DNA of 64,000 bases from Bradyrhizobium sp. 170 (lineage in GTDB: Bacteria > Pseudomonadota > Alphaproteobacteria > Rhizobiales > Xanthobacteraceae). Positions within the stretch are counted from its first letter, which is position 1; every line of letters begins with the position of its first letter. The stretch is from assembly GCF_023101085.1 (NCBI RefSeq), contig NZ_CP064703.1:62001-126000 (forward strand), given 5' to 3'. The notes under the pieces were generated by a model. It was given only the letters and a program-made list of their open reading frames with translations. It did no database searches and had not been told where the DNA came from. Below, piece after piece: positions 17,317 to 26,670 of this stretch. Position numbers and translations under genes: made by a program.

Positions 17317-17337
17317 TGCAAATGCGAATGATTTGCA
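17317..17337 (-). promoter_or_regulatory. Palindromic operator TGCAAAT-N7-ATTTGCA, Fur-superfamily type
   Basis: Two perfect 7-bp inverted arms (17317-17323 and 17331-17337) flank a 7-bp spacer, centred about 60 bp upstream of the cupredoxin start. Architecture and sequence resemble Fur/Mur-type metal-responsive sites of alphaproteobacteria. The assignment to a particular regulator is inferred. Confidence 0.6.
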
Positions 17338-17627
17338 ATTGAATTGGCGCCCTTCCTTCCTGCGGCGAATCGCGCGCATCAGGTTTTGGCGTAATGCCCT
17401 GTCTTTCGAAGCACGCGAGGACGGTGCTCTTGAACCTCGGCCAGCGCTTTGACTCACCACTAAGCGACGGCTCTGCGACCGCCCGCATTGCTTTCGATGC
17501 AGATGTTTTGGTCACTTCAAAGGTGACGCCGATTTAATCTGCTCGCGCAGCCAGGCGTTGATTGCGGAGGCCAGATTTTCAACCCATATTCGACCGACAG
17601 GCCTTACACGACTTTGCAGGTAGATTG
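17338..17627. other. Intergenic region between cupredoxin and TerB-like genes
   Basis: No convincing gene. Short open frames exist but none has a ribosome site or recognisable product. The right end must hold the promoter of the TerB-like gene. Confidence 0.5.
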
Positions 17628-18134
17628 ATGCTCGACGGACTGCGCCAATTCATTGCCGATATCGTTGCGCCCAGTGCGGATCCGGATCTCGCGTTCGACG
17701 ATACCGGGTATCTCCTGGCGGCGACCGCGCTACTGGTTCACGTCGTCTCACTCGATGGCGAGCCGAGCGCGATCGAGCAGCGCAAATTGCACAGTTTGAT
17801 CGAAAGCCGCTTCAAGCTCGATCCCGGTACGGCGGATCATTTGATCGCGCAGGCGACGCGGGCCGAAGGCGAGGCGGTCGATCTCTATCATTTCACCAGC
17901 GTCATCATGCGTTCGGTGAACGAGGAGGGCCGGCTCCGCATCATCGAGATGATGTGGGAACTGGTATACGCGGACGGCCAGGTCAGCGAGTTCGAGGATA
18001 ACGTCGTCTGGCGTGCGGCTGATCTGCTCGGTATTTCATCGCGCGACCGGATCGATCTCAAGCACAAGGTGGCGGAGCAGCGGCAGTCGGCCTCTTCTGT
18101 GGCCACGCCGAAAGCCGAAGACGCGTCGATATGA
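17628..18134 (+). CDS. TerB-like (tellurite-resistance-like) protein
   Basis: The 168-residue product is all-helical with the TerB-fold acidic motifs: VVSLDGEPSAIEQ and VYADGQVSEFEDNVV, each an Asp-Gly-Glu/Gln-x-Ser-x-x-E repeat that in TerB can bind metal. Such single-domain proteins are widespread in Rhizobiales and are not by themselves evidence of tellurite resistance. ATG 17628 (MLDGLRQF) matches the usual start; a longer TTG start at 17562 is open but less likely. Cytoplasmic, role unknown. Confidence 0.8.
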   Translation: MLDGLRQFIADIVAPSADPDLAFDDTGYLLAATALLVHVVSLDGEPSAIEQRKLHSLIESRFKLDPGTADHLIAQATRAEGEAVDLYHFTSVIMRSVNEEGRLRIIEMMWELVYADGQVSEFEDNVVWRAADLLGISSRDRIDLKHKVAEQRQSASSVATPKAEDASI

Positions 18135-18362
18135 CAATGAGCGGCGCAGCCACGCGTCATTGCAGATGACGAAACTTTAATGTGCGCCGCGATCGGCTGC
18201 GATAACGCGCGATAAGCCTGAAAATATAGAGACTTCAGCGCGCGGAGCACGCGGGTCTGCATGGCGCCATGTTTAGGGGATGGCTTGCGCCACACCACGC
18301 GCCTATGCTCTCGTTCCCGTGCTGGCGGCATAACCTTGAATTGATTTTAAGAGCATTCAATC

Positions 18363-19142
18363 GTGACCGAGCGTGTGACGCTGATTACCGGTGCATCGGC
18401 GGGCATAGGCACCGAGCTGGCGCGCGTTTTTGCTTCGCACGGTCATCGCGTGGCGCTGGTGGCGCGGCGCGCAGATCGCCTGGAAGCGCTGGCGGCTGAA
18501 ATCACGGCTGCGGGCGGCGCGGCTCCGATCGTCATTCCCTGCGACCTCGCACAATCCGACTCCGGCGACCAGATAGCCGACGCTCTGGCGGCCTCCGGCG
18601 TGGAGGTCGAGTACGTCGTCAACAATGCAGGCTTCGGCCTGTTCGGCAGAGCGGTCCAGCGTGACAGAGCAGTCCAGCTCGAGATGATCGCGGTCAACAT
18701 CCGCGCACTCACGGAGCTGTCGTTGCGGTTTTCCGATCACCTGATTCGCAATCGTGGCGGGCTTCTGAATGTCGGCTCGATCGCCGGCTTTCTGCCTGGC
18801 CCGGGAATGGCGGTTTATTACGCCACCAAAGCCTACGTGCTGTCGTTCACGGAGGCGATGAGGGCCGAGCTGGCGCCGCATGGCGTGCGCGTGACGGTGC
18901 TCTGTCCCGGTCCGGTGCCGTCGGAATTCCAGGCGCGCGCAGGCTTCAGGCCTGGTTTCGATTCGGCCGTTCTCAAGGTTTTGCCCGCCGCCGTCGCGCA
19001 GCAGGCCTATCGCGGATTGATGGCGAACAAGCGGGCAGTGATGCCCGGCCTCGGCATCAAGATTGTGCCGTTTCTGCTCCGGTTCTTCCCGCGCGGGTTC
19101 ATCCTGGGCGCGGTCGGCCGCCTTCAGCTCCGCCAGCGCTGA
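18363..19142 (+). CDS. Short-chain dehydrogenase/reductase
   Basis: The 259-residue product has the classical SDR signatures: cofactor loop TGASAGIG, NNAG motif, catalytic Ser in NVGSIAG and YYATK for Tyr/Lys. A C-terminal hydrophobic region (about 235-252) is typical of the DltE/YqjQ-like SDRs. NADP preference is suggested by ARRADR after strand 2. Starts at GTG 18363. The substrate is not known and neighbours give no clue. Confidence 0.9.
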   Translation: MTERVTLITGASAGIGTELARVFASHGHRVALVARRADRLEALAAEITAAGGAAPIVIPCDLAQSDSGDQIADALAASGVEVEYVVNNAGFGLFGRAVQRDRAVQLEMIAVNIRALTELSLRFSDHLIRNRGGLLNVGSIAGFLPGPGMAVYYATKAYVLSFTEAMRAELAPHGVRVTVLCPGPVPSEFQARAGFRPGFDSAVLKVLPAAVAQQAYRGLMANKRAVMPGLGIKIVPFLLRFFPRGFILGAVGRLQLRQR

Positions 19143-19309
19143 GAAAACCACGTATTTTTGCGGACGAAAGCACGTGCGTGCCGGGAAGGCGCGACGGAGA
19201 CCGCATCTGGCCCGCGACTTGCTTTTAGATTTTCGCGAGTGTGCGTGAACTCACGCCAAATTAATACTCACTTAGGTATGGTTTGGGTTGAGGTGCCAGA
19301 GCAACGTCG

Positions 19310-20107
19310 ATGTCGTTCCGGTCGAACAAAAATGACGAAAATATTCTGCCTTTTCCGGGCCGGAGGGCGGTTGCATCCGCCGCTGCCGCCTCGCCGCCGG
19401 TTCTGATCGTTCTTCATCAGGAGACGTCGACGCCAGGTCGGGTCGGCAATGCGCTGCGGGCGCTCGGCTATCCCCTCGACATCCGCCGTCCTCGGTTCGG
19501 CGACCCGCTGCCGGACACGCTGGAGCGGCATGCCGGCGCGGTTATCTTCGGCGGCCCGATGAGCGCCAACGACAGCGACGATTATGTCCGCCGCGAAATC
19601 GACTGGATCGAAATCCCCCTGCGTGAGCAGCGGCCGTTTCTCGGCATCTGCCTGGGCGCGCAGATGCTTGCCAAACAATTGGGCGCGCAGGTCGCGCCGC
19701 ATCACGAAGGGCGGGTCGAGGTCGGCTACTATCCGATCCGTCCGACGGCGGACGGACGTGCGCTGTGCCCGGACTGGCCGGAGCGTGTCTATCACTGGCA
19801 CGGCGAGGGATTTCAACTGCCTCGCGGCGCGAAACTGCTGGCTGAAGGCGACGACTTTCCGGTGCAGGCGTATCAGCACGGTCATGCGTTCGGCTTTCAG
19901 TTTCATCCTGATGTGACCTACGCCATGATGCATCGCTGGACCACGCGCGGGTGCGTGCGCATGGATTCGCCGGGCGCGCAGCCGCGTCACCTTCACTTCG
20001 AAGGCCGCGCGGTGCACGACGTGATCGAACGGGCGTGGTTGAAGAATTTCATTGCGGGCTGGATCGCGTGCGCGCCGCGCGCGATCATGCTGGACGCCGC
20101 AGAATAG
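19310..20107 (+). CDS. Class I glutamine amidotransferase-like protein
   Basis: The 265-residue product has a GATase1 fold with nucleophile Cys in FLGICLGAQ, and the His/Glu-type end as FQFHPDVT, where the usual Glu is replaced by Asp. It belongs with stand-alone GMP-synthase-like amidotransferases rather than GuaA itself, since no synthase domain follows. It may hydrolyse a gamma-glutamyl bond, but no partner is encoded nearby. The first 30 residues are a low-complexity lead, so a later start is possible. Confidence 0.87.
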   Translation: MSFRSNKNDENILPFPGRRAVASAAAASPPVLIVLHQETSTPGRVGNALRALGYPLDIRRPRFGDPLPDTLERHAGAVIFGGPMSANDSDDYVRREIDWIEIPLREQRPFLGICLGAQMLAKQLGAQVAPHHEGRVEVGYYPIRPTADGRALCPDWPERVYHWHGEGFQLPRGAKLLAEGDDFPVQAYQHGHAFGFQFHPDVTYAMMHRWTTRGCVRMDSPGAQPRHLHFEGRAVHDVIERAWLKNFIAGWIACAPRAIMLDAAE

Positions 20108-20213
20108 CCGTCACGCGGAATTTGCCCGCATGTCGAACGTCTTTCAAAATCTTGGGATGTGATAGAGTCGCTGCCTGAAGCCTGCGGATACCAGCAGGCA
20201 AATGGGAGGCGAT

Positions 20214-20720
20214 ATGACCGGCGACGAGTTTGCATCGCTCCTCGGTGATTTCACGCTGTCGGCGGAGTCAGGCGATGGCGCGCGCTTCGCCAACCATTTC
20301 ACCGAAGACGCCGTCTATCATGACTACATCTACGGCCCGCATCAGAGCCGCGCCGACATCGCGCTTATGATGCAGGGCCTGTTTCACCGTGACGCCACCG
20401 ATTATCGCTGGGAAATGTTCGATCCCGTATTCGACGGGCGTCAGGGCTATGCGTGGTCGCTGTCGAGTTTTACGTCGACCATTCCGCAATTCAAGGGCCG
20501 GCGCGTGGTGATCGACGGCATGAGCCGCTTTCTCGTGCGCGACGGGCTGATCGCGGAATATCGCGAGTCCGTCAATGGCGGGGTTGCGATGGCGCAGCTC
20601 GGCGTCGAGCCGGCGCGGATGGAGAAAGTGTTCCGGCGCTGGACCGGATGGCTCAAGGAGCGGCCGGAAACGTTGGATTATCTGGCGCGGCCCAAGGGCT
20701 CGCGCGCGAATCGTCAATGA
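20214..20720 (+). CDS. SnoaL-like (NTF2-fold) protein
   Basis: The 168-residue product fits the NTF2 fold, with FANHFTEDAVYHDYIYGPH near the start and a beta-rich middle (VFDGRQGYAWSLSSF). ATG 20214 is chosen because GGGAGG lies just before it; an upstream ATG at 20202 is in frame. SnoaL-type proteins act as small-molecule isomerases/hydratases or ligand binders. It ends 22 bp before an enoyl-CoA hydratase gene and probably forms an operon with it. Confidence 0.8.
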   Translation: MTGDEFASLLGDFTLSAESGDGARFANHFTEDAVYHDYIYGPHQSRADIALMMQGLFHRDATDYRWEMFDPVFDGRQGYAWSLSSFTSTIPQFKGRRVVIDGMSRFLVRDGLIAEYRESVNGGVAMAQLGVEPARMEKVFRRWTGWLKERPETLDYLARPKGSRANRQ

Positions 20721-20742
20721 CAGAAACGACAGGGAGGTTGCG

Positions 20743-21555
20743 GTGACCTATCAGCATATTCTCTACGAGGTGAGCGACAAGATCGCGACCATCACGCTCA
20801 ACCGGCCCGACCGCATGAATGCGTGGACCGCGACCATGGAGCGTGACGTGCGCCACGCGATGGAGGCGGCGGCCGGCGACGATGACGTCCGCGTCATCGT
20901 GCTCACCGGCGCCGGTCGCGCCTTCTGCGCCGGCGCGGATATGGAGGCGTTGCAGAGCATCGATCCCAGCGAGATCAGGCGCGGCGAGAATACCCCGTCG
21001 TTCGACATGAACCGGCGGGCGGACTGGCAGACGCGCTACGCCTATTATCCGGCGATTCCAAAGCCCGTGATCGGCATGCTGAACGGCGCCACCGCCGGCA
21101 TCGGCCTCGTCCACGCGCTCTATTGCGACCTGCGGTTTGCCGCCAACAATACCGTCTTCACCACCTCGTTCGCGCGCCGCGGGCTGATTGCCGAGCACGG
21201 CATCAGCTGGATGCTGCCGCGCATCGTCGGCCACGCCAACGCGCTCGATTTGCTGATGTCCGCGCGGCGGGTGTCGAGCGAGGAGGCGCTGCGGATCGGG
21301 CTGGTCAACCGCCTCTATCCGCCGGACCTGTTGCGCGAGCAGACCTATGCCTATGCGCGCGACCTTGCTGAATTCGTCTCGCCCAGCGCGATTTCGGTGA
21401 TCAAGCGCCAGCTCTACGACGTGCCGTTCCAGACGCTGGCGGAAGCCACCATCGACGCCAACCGCGAAATGCAGATCGCGCTGAAGGGGAGCGATTTCCG
21501 GGAGGGTGTGGCGAGTTTTGTGGAGAAGAGGGCGCCGAAGTTTACGGGGAAGTAG
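20743..21555 (+). CDS. Enoyl-CoA hydratase/isomerase family protein
   Basis: The 270-residue product has the crotonase signatures: LNRPDRMNAW, the oxyanion-hole segment GAGRAFCAGADM and GATAGIGLVHAL. In the second oxyanion/catalytic region the sequence reads RRGLIAEHGISW, so one of the two classical catalytic Glu positions is present (AEHG). GTG 20743 is chosen because AGGGAGG precedes it. It likely acts in beta-oxidation or aromatic acid degradation on an acyl-CoA; the substrate is unknown. Confidence 0.9.
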   Translation: MTYQHILYEVSDKIATITLNRPDRMNAWTATMERDVRHAMEAAAGDDDVRVIVLTGAGRAFCAGADMEALQSIDPSEIRRGENTPSFDMNRRADWQTRYAYYPAIPKPVIGMLNGATAGIGLVHALYCDLRFAANNTVFTTSFARRGLIAEHGISWMLPRIVGHANALDLLMSARRVSSEEALRIGLVNRLYPPDLLREQTYAYARDLAEFVSPSAISVIKRQLYDVPFQTLAEATIDANREMQIALKGSDFREGVASFVEKRAPKFTGK

Positions 21556-21579
21556 GGGGAGCCTGCTCTGTTCTGTGTT

Positions 21580-21654
21580 GGAGGCTTGCCTAGGCCCGCC
21601 GTCGCCCTTCGGGCTATGGCGAGGCAGCCTTCGCTACGATGGAGGCTTGCCTAG
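21580..21654. repeat. Direct repeat GGAGGCTTGCCTAG and flanks
   Basis: The 14-bp block is present at 21580-21593 and 21641-21654, with GGCGAGGCAGCC-type sequence between. Together with the following GCCTGCGAAGGC it forms a GC-rich structured spacer between the hydratase gene and tRNA-Ala. Confidence 0.7.
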
Positions 21655-21680
21655 CCGAAGCAGGCGCAGCCTGCGAAGGC

Positions 21681-21756
<76 letters not shown>

Positions 21757-21936
21757 GTCGCGACCGCCTCGAAGTGACCCGAAGCAACCGACAATCGGCG
21801 CCATTTACAGTCCGGCCCAAGGCCAAGTCAAGAACGGTGAAAGCACCGATTTTGGCGTCATTTGCCGGGAACTTCCCTTGTTTGCGGGGGGATGAACCGA
21901 TATCTAGCTGATACCCCACCTGCGAGCCCCCTCCAC

Positions 21937-22227
21937 ATGCGCGCTGTCCTCGATATCCTCATCATCGTCCTTGACCTCTACGTCTGGCTTTTGATCGCTT
22001 CGGCCATCCTGTCCTGGCTGATCGCCTTCAACGTCGTGAACACGCGCAACCAGTTCGTCGCGGCGGTGGCGGAGTTCCTGTACCGGATCACCGAGCCGGC
22101 GCTGGCGCCGATCCGGCGGTTCATGCCCAATCTGGGCGGGCTCGATATCTCGCCGATCATCCTGATCCTGGTCATCATGTTCGTCCAGCGGGTGATCGCC
22201 TACTACGTCTATCCCAACGTCGTCTGA
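21937..22227 (+). CDS. YggT-family membrane protein
   Basis: The 96-residue product has two hydrophobic hairpins (about 5-27 and 68-90) around the conserved loop FLYRITEPALAPIRRFMP, which is the YGGT signature. ATG 21937 gives the usual family length. YggT proteins are small inner-membrane proteins, linked in some bacteria to osmotic tolerance and cell division, but their role is not settled. It starts a conserved block yggT-DUF167-folD. Confidence 0.92.
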   Translation: MRAVLDILIIVLDLYVWLLIASAILSWLIAFNVVNTRNQFVAAVAEFLYRITEPALAPIRRFMPNLGGLDISPIILILVIMFVQRVIAYYVYPNVV

Positions 22228-22257
22228 TCGCGGGCGTCGGTAGCTGATGGATGCCTG

Positions 22258-22590
22258 ATGGATCCTTGGCGCTATTCCACCAAGGGCATCAGTATCGCGC
22301 TGCGGGTGACACCGCGCGGTGGCCGGGATGATATCGATGGGATTGAGACGCTCGCCAATGGCCGATCGGTCGTAAAGGTTCGTGTCCGCGCCATCGCCGA
22401 AGGCGGCGAGGCCAACCGCGCGGTGACCGAATTGCTGGCGAAGGCGCTTGGTGTTCCGAAGGCGAAAGTGAAGATCCTGTCAGGCGTCACGTCGCGGCTG
22501 AAACAGGTCGCAGTCGACGGCGATCCCAAAATTCTCGGCGAAGCGCTGCGAAAGGCGACCGCCGCCAAGGCCGAAAAGACGAAGGATTGA
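22258..22590 (+). CDS. DUF167 (YggU-like) protein
   Basis: The 110-residue product shows the DUF167 pattern: [32 protein letters not shown] and [15 protein letters not shown]. It is a small soluble alpha/beta protein of unknown function, usually encoded next to yggT. It sits 30 bp after yggT and 1 bp before folD, which argues for one transcript. Confidence 0.93.
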   Translation: MDPWRYSTKGISIALRVTPRGGRDDIDGIETLANGRSVVKVRVRAIAEGGEANRAVTELLAKALGVPKAKVKILSGVTSRLKQVAVDGDPKILGEALRKATAAKAEKTKD

Positions 22591-22591
22591 G

Positions 22592-23476
22592 ATGACGGCA
22601 CGAATTATCGATGGAAAGGTCATCGCAGCCGAGCTTCGCGCCTGCGTCGCGGAAGAGGTCGCCAGGGTCAAGCGCGAGCATCAGCTCACGCCGGGCCTTG
22701 CCGTGGTGCTGGTCGGCAACGACTCCGCCAGCGAGGTCTATGTCCGCAGCAAGCACACGCAGACGCAGGCGGCCGGCATGGCCTCGTTCGAGCATAAACT
22801 GCCCGCCGATGTGGCGCAGGCCGATCTGCTGGCGCTGATCGCAAAGCTCAACGGCGATCCGGCCGTGCACGGCATTCTCGTGCAATTGCCGCTGCCGAAG
22901 TCGATCCACACCGAAACGGTCATCAACGCCATCGATCCCGCCAAGGATGTCGACGGCTTGCATCCCAGCAATGCCGGCCGGCTGGCCGGCGGCTTTGCCG
23001 CGCTGTCGCCATGCACGCCGCTCGGCTGCATCATCCTGACCAGGAGTGTGCATGCCTCGCTGGAAGGCATGAATGCGATCGTCATCGGCCGCTCCAATCT
23101 GGTCGGCCGTCCCCTGGTGCAATTGCTGCTCAACGAAAATGCCACGGTGACGATCGCGCATTCGCGCTCAAGGGATCTGCCGCAACTCTGCGCCCGCGCC
23201 GATCTGGTCTATGCCGCCGTCGGCAAGCCAGAGATGGTGCGCGCGGACTGGATCAAGCCGGGCGCCACCGTGATCGACGTCGGCATCAACCGCCTGCCTC
23301 TGGCCGACGGCAAGACGCGGCTGGTCGGCGACGTCGCGTTCAAGGAGGTGGCCGAGGTCGCCGGTGCGATCACGCCGGTGCCCGGCGGCGTCGGGCAAAT
23401 GACGGTGGCGTGCCTGCTGGTGAACACGCTGCGCGCGGCGTGTGGGATTCACGGACTGCCGAAGCCTGCGGTGTGA
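22592..23476 (+). CDS. folD: Bifunctional methylenetetrahydrofolate dehydrogenase/cyclohydrolase
   Basis: The 294-residue product has FolD hallmarks: substrate Lys region [23 protein letters not shown], Rossmann motif [10 protein letters not shown] and [14 protein letters not shown]. It interconverts 5,10-methylene-THF, methenyl-THF and 10-formyl-THF in the cytoplasm. Length is normal and nothing is missing. The gene starts 1 bp after the DUF167 stop. Confidence 0.97.
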   Translation: MTARIIDGKVIAAELRACVAEEVARVKREHQLTPGLAVVLVGNDSASEVYVRSKHTQTQAAGMASFEHKLPADVAQADLLALIAKLNGDPAVHGILVQLPLPKSIHTETVINAIDPAKDVDGLHPSNAGRLAGGFAALSPCTPLGCIILTRSVHASLEGMNAIVIGRSNLVGRPLVQLLLNENATVTIAHSRSRDLPQLCARADLVYAAVGKPEMVRADWIKPGATVIDVGINRLPLADGKTRLVGDVAFKEVAEVAGAITPVPGGVGQMTVACLLVNTLRAACGIHGLPKPAV

Positions 23477-23478
23477 CT

Positions 23479-23511
23479 CTCCCTCTCCCCGTTCTTCACG
23501 GGGCGAGGGAG
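23479..23511. terminator. Hairpin between convergent folD and peptidase genes
   Basis: CTCCCTC-T-CCCCG pairs with CGGGG-C-GAGGGAG around a 7-nt loop. There is no T run, so termination is probable only by position. Confidence 0.55.
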
Positions 23512-23521
23512 CGCTAACACC

Positions 23522-25003
23522 TCACCCCGCTGCGTTCTCGATCAGCCGCCGATAAAACCGGATCATGTCGGCATAGCCTTCGACGGGAAGCCGTTCGTTG
23601 GTGCCGTGAAAACGCTTCAAATCTTCCGAATTGGCGCGCACCGGCGAGAAGCGGAAAATCGTGTCGGTGATGCCAGTGTAGTGGCGCGAGTCGGTGGCGG
23701 CCACCATCAGGCCGGGCGCGACGATCACATCCGGATAGATTTCCCGGATGGTCCGGCTGAGCATCTGGAACGACGGACTTGATGTCGCCGTTACCGGCGG
23801 CGGATCGGTATTGCCGGGAAACGGCTTGATGGAAATACGCTCATTGGCGATCGTGCTGCGCACGTGATCGGTGATGCTCGCCTGGGTATCGCCTGGGATC
23901 AGGCGGAAGTTGACGGTCGCCTCGGCCTTGCCGGGCAGCACATTGTCCTTGTCGCCGGCGTTGAAGATCGTCAGCGCCGTGGTGGTGCGCACCATTGCTT
24001 CCGTCGGCCCGCTCTTTTCGAGCTCGCGCAGCAACAGCGGCTTGAACAGCCAGAGGTTCGACAGCACCACGCGGTTGAAGCCGGACATCTCGGGCGCCAG
24101 CGTGCCGAACATTTCCGCGACCGTAGAGCGGATCTGCATCGGCAGGCGGCGATCTTCCAGCCGCGCCAGCGCCGCACTCATCATGCCGATCGCGGTGTCG
24201 CGCGGCGGCATCGACGAATGACCGGGCGTCGCCTGCGCGTTCAGCACCAGCGTGGCATAGCCCTTTTCGGCGACGCCGATCAGCGCGGCCGGCTTGTCGA
24301 GGCCCTTCATGATGCCTTCGGTGATCAACAGGCCCTCGTCGATCACGAAGTCGAGGCGGATGCCGCGCGAGGCGAGCAGCGCCGCGATCGATTTGGCGCC
24401 GGCGGTGCCCGCGGTCTCTTCGTCATGGCCGAACGCGAAATAGATCGTGCGTTTGGGGCGGAAGTCGGCCTTGGCCATCGCCTCGGCGGCCTCCAGCATG
24501 GAATAGAGGTTGCCCTTGTCATCCCAGGAGCCGCGGCCCCAGATGAATCCGTCAGCTATCACGCCGTCAAAGGGCGGCTGTTGCCAGTCCTTCTCGGTGC
24601 CCGGCGCCACCGGCACGACATCCTGATGCGCGAGGAATGCGATCGGCTGCGTCCTCGGGTCGGAGCCTGCCCATGTGTAGAGCAGGCTGTAGCGACCGAC
24701 GATTTCGCGTTTCGCCGCGGCATGAAATGCCGGGAAGCTCTTTTCGATATGCGCGCGCATGCCGCGGAGTGCTTCGGCGTGCTGGTCGGGCTTTTCGTAA
24801 CTCGAAATGGTCCGGAAGCGGATCGCCTCTGACAGGCGTCTGGCCGCCGCCTGTGCGTCGACCTCGGCGCGCGGCACGGCGGTTACCTGGAGCTGCCGCG
24901 AACCGTGGGTGAGGGTGTTGAACGCCAATACGCCGGCGAGGATGACGATAACAGCGATCACGAGCAGCAGGATGTTGCGGATGATCCTGATCAGGCGGCG
25001 CAT
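23522..25003 (-). CDS. Membrane-anchored M20-family peptidase
   Basis: The 493-residue product has an N-terminal membrane helix (about 7-27) and an M20 fold with dimerisation insert. Metal and catalytic residues are visible in LAHQDVVPV (His/Asp), GRGSWDDKGN (bridging Asp) and HDEETAG (general base Glu and metal Glu). It resembles the PM20D1/CPS1 carboxypeptidase group, which cleave N-acyl amino acids or small peptides, and would work on the periplasmic side. The start at 25003 avoids an upstream frame that only reads through a dispersed repeat. Confidence 0.9.
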   Translation of the reverse strand: MRRLIRIIRNILLLVIAVIVILAGVLAFNTLTHGSRQLQVTAVPRAEVDAQAAARRLSEAIRFRTISSYEKPDQHAEALRGMRAHIEKSFPAFHAAAKREIVGRYSLLYTWAGSDPRTQPIAFLAHQDVVPVAPGTEKDWQQPPFDGVIADGFIWGRGSWDDKGNLYSMLEAAEAMAKADFRPKRTIYFAFGHDEETAGTAGAKSIAALLASRGIRLDFVIDEGLLITEGIMKGLDKPAALIGVAEKGYATLVLNAQATPGHSSMPPRDTAIGMMSAALARLEDRRLPMQIRSTVAEMFGTLAPEMSGFNRVVLSNLWLFKPLLLRELEKSGPTEAMVRTTTALTIFNAGDKDNVLPGKAEATVNFRLIPGDTQASITDHVRSTIANERISIKPFPGNTDPPPVTATSSPSFQMLSRTIREIYPDVIVAPGLMVAATDSRHYTGITDTIFRFSPVRANSEDLKRFHGTNERLPVEGYADMIRFYRRLIENAAG

Positions 25004-25018
25004 GGTGTTGTTTCCCCC

Positions 25019-25135
25019 GTCATTGCGAGCGAAGCGAAGCAATCCATAAATCGCGCCGCACGCGCAAGCTTCTGGATTGCTTCGTCGCTAACGCTCCTTG
25101 CGCAAACGCATCGCGTTTGCCGCAGGCAATGACGG
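25019..25135. repeat. Palindromic intergenic repeat, family F
   Basis: CGTCATTGCGAGCGAAGCGA ... TCTGGATTGCTTCG ... CTTGCGCAAACG ... GGCAATGACGG. Copies or parts occur at 48030-48104, 59025-59102 and 61185-61310. It occupies almost all of the gap between the peptidase and ppa. Confidence 0.85.
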
Positions 25136-25149
25136 TATCCGCGCAGCGC

Positions 25150-25680
25150 CTACTTCTTCTTCGCCCGCTCGATGCCTTCCAGGATCAGCCGGTGGGCGTC
25201 CTCGGCGCCGCACCAGCGCAGCACCTTCACCCATTTTCCGGGTTCGAGATCCTTGTAGTGCTCGAAGAAGTGCTGGATCTGCTGCAGCGTGATATCGGGG
25301 AGGTCGCTGTAAGTTTTGACCTTGTCGTAGCGCTGGGTCAGCTTCGAAGACGGCACCGCGATGATCTTCTCGTCGCCGCCGGCCTCGTCTTCCATCAGCA
25401 ACACGCCGACGGGGCGCACGCTCATCACGGCGCCCGGCACGATCGCGCGGGTATTGGCGACCAGCACGTCGCAGGGGTCGCCGTCGCCGGACAGCGTATG
25501 CGGGATGAAGCCGTAATTGCCGGGGTAGCGCATCGCCGTGTAGAGGAAGCGATCGACCACCAGCGTGCCGGCTTCCTTGTCCATTTCATATTTGATCGGC
25601 TCGCCGCCAACGGGCACCTCGATGATGACGTTGACCTCGTGTGGCGGATTTACTCCGATCGGAATGGCGTCAATGCGCAT
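25150..25680 (-). CDS. ppa: Inorganic pyrophosphatase
   Basis: The 176-residue product is a family I soluble pyrophosphatase with the conserved [26 protein letters not shown] and KTYSDLPD segments carrying the metal-binding Asp and Glu residues. It hydrolyses pyrophosphate released by biosynthesis, in the cytoplasm. Length is normal. The gene is single and its 3' end abuts a repeat. Confidence 0.97.
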   Translation of the reverse strand: MRIDAIPIGVNPPHEVNVIIEVPVGGEPIKYEMDKEAGTLVVDRFLYTAMRYPGNYGFIPHTLSGDGDPCDVLVANTRAIVPGAVMSVRPVGVLLMEDEAGGDEKIIAVPSSKLTQRYDKVKTYSDLPDITLQQIQHFFEHYKDLEPGKWVKVLRWCGAEDAHRLILEGIERAKKK

Positions 25681-25769
25681 AAAGGGCTCCGCGTGGCGTT
25701 GAGGGAGGCGCCCGGACCGGGCGCGTGTTAGCGCCGGTTTAGCCTCGCAGTGCAGCAGGGGGAAGCCTC

Positions 25770-25852
25770 AAATACAGCCTGATCGGGAAAAGTCGGCACG
25801 CCTTTCGTCGCGACAAACGCAAGCGCTTGCGCGGAGACCATGCTCAAATCCA
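25770..25852. repeat. Dispersed intergenic repeat, family B (diverged)
   Basis: Contains CTGATCGGGAAAAGTCGGCA, CGCGACAAACGC and CGCGGAGACCATGCTCAAAT, matching the copy at 57535-57625. Lies between ppa and the GNAT gene. Confidence 0.7.
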
Positions 25853-25872
25853 AAGAAAAAAATAGAACAGGC

Positions 25873-26382
25873 TCAGTTGGTCCAGGCGAAAGCGACTTTA
25901 TCGAGCGACTTCGGCCCGAACTTCTCCGAGGAGCGCGCCACCATCCGGCCGCCCAGCGCACGGTAGAATTCCGTCGCCGTGTCGTTGTCGGACAGTGCCC
26001 AGATCACCATGCTCTTCAGCCCGCTCTGCATCAGATCGCGCCGGGCGGCGGTGAAGAGGCGGCGGCCGAAGCCGAGGCCCTGGAATTCCGGCCGCAGATA
26101 GAGCTCGTAAATCTCGCCCTCGAAATGCAGGCTGCGGGCGCGGTTGCGGCCGTAATTGGCGTAACCCGCGACCTTGTCGCCGAACACCAGCACGCTGACG
26201 CGGCTGCCTTTGCGGATCGCGCTGTCCCACCATTGCGGGCCGCGACGGTTGATGAGTTTTTCGAGCTCGGCGCCGGGAATGATGCCCTGATAGGCGGACC
26301 GCCAGGCTTCATCATGGGTAGACGCCACCGCGGCTGCGTCTGCAGCCTTGGCCGGTCGGACCTCGATCAGGGTTGTGCTCAT
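25873..26382 (-). CDS. GNAT-family N-acetyltransferase
   Basis: The 169-residue product has the GNAT core: YELYLRPEFQGLGFGRRLF with the Q-x-x-G-x-G acetyl-CoA loop, then ALSDNDTATEFYRALGG. The first residues after MSTTLIEVRPAKAADA match motif C. It acetylates an unknown amine. The start at 26382 is chosen over an upstream in-frame start because it begins the conserved domain. A TTAA-N7-TTAA site lies 45 bp upstream. Confidence 0.88.
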   Translation of the reverse strand: MSTTLIEVRPAKAADAAAVASTHDEAWRSAYQGIIPGAELEKLINRRGPQWWDSAIRKGSRVSVLVFGDKVAGYANYGRNRARSLHFEGEIYELYLRPEFQGLGFGRRLFTAARRDLMQSGLKSMVIWALSDNDTATEFYRALGGRMVARSSEKFGPKSLDKVAFAWTN

Positions 26383-26426
26383 GACCTGATCAAAGCAAGT
26401 CGGCGGGCCGGCTTCAAGGTCCATCG

Positions 26427-26441
26427 TTAATTATCGGTTAA
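26427..26441. promoter_or_regulatory. Perfect TTAA-N7-TTAA motif (CtrA-type site)
   Basis: TTAA at 26427-26430 and 26438-26441 separated by 7 bp, followed by CC, matches the full CtrA consensus TTAA-N7-TTAAC of alphaproteobacteria. It is 45 bp upstream of the GNAT start and about 230 bp upstream of the hydrolase on the other strand. Binding is inferred from the motif only. Confidence 0.45.
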
Positions 26442-26670
26442 CCTGTGGATTTTCTGCATCAGTTTTATGCCCCTCTGTACCGAAAGAGGACAGCGGCCCT
26501 GTCTTAACGGTATTTGCCGATGCCAAGGCGGCGAAATGGTTGTCAGAATCACCTGCGGAAAGTCTCCGCGAATTCCGTTCACGGAAAAATGCGCTGGATT
26601 TGATTCGCCGGCGGTATTCTGTTGGGTGACTTCGCAAATGCGCCCTCCTTCGGCTGTGTCAGGCCCGTTC

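Noticed and set aside
17628..18134. Tellurite-resistance operon
   Set aside because: Only a TerB-like domain is present; no terA, terC, terD or terE genes adjoin it.
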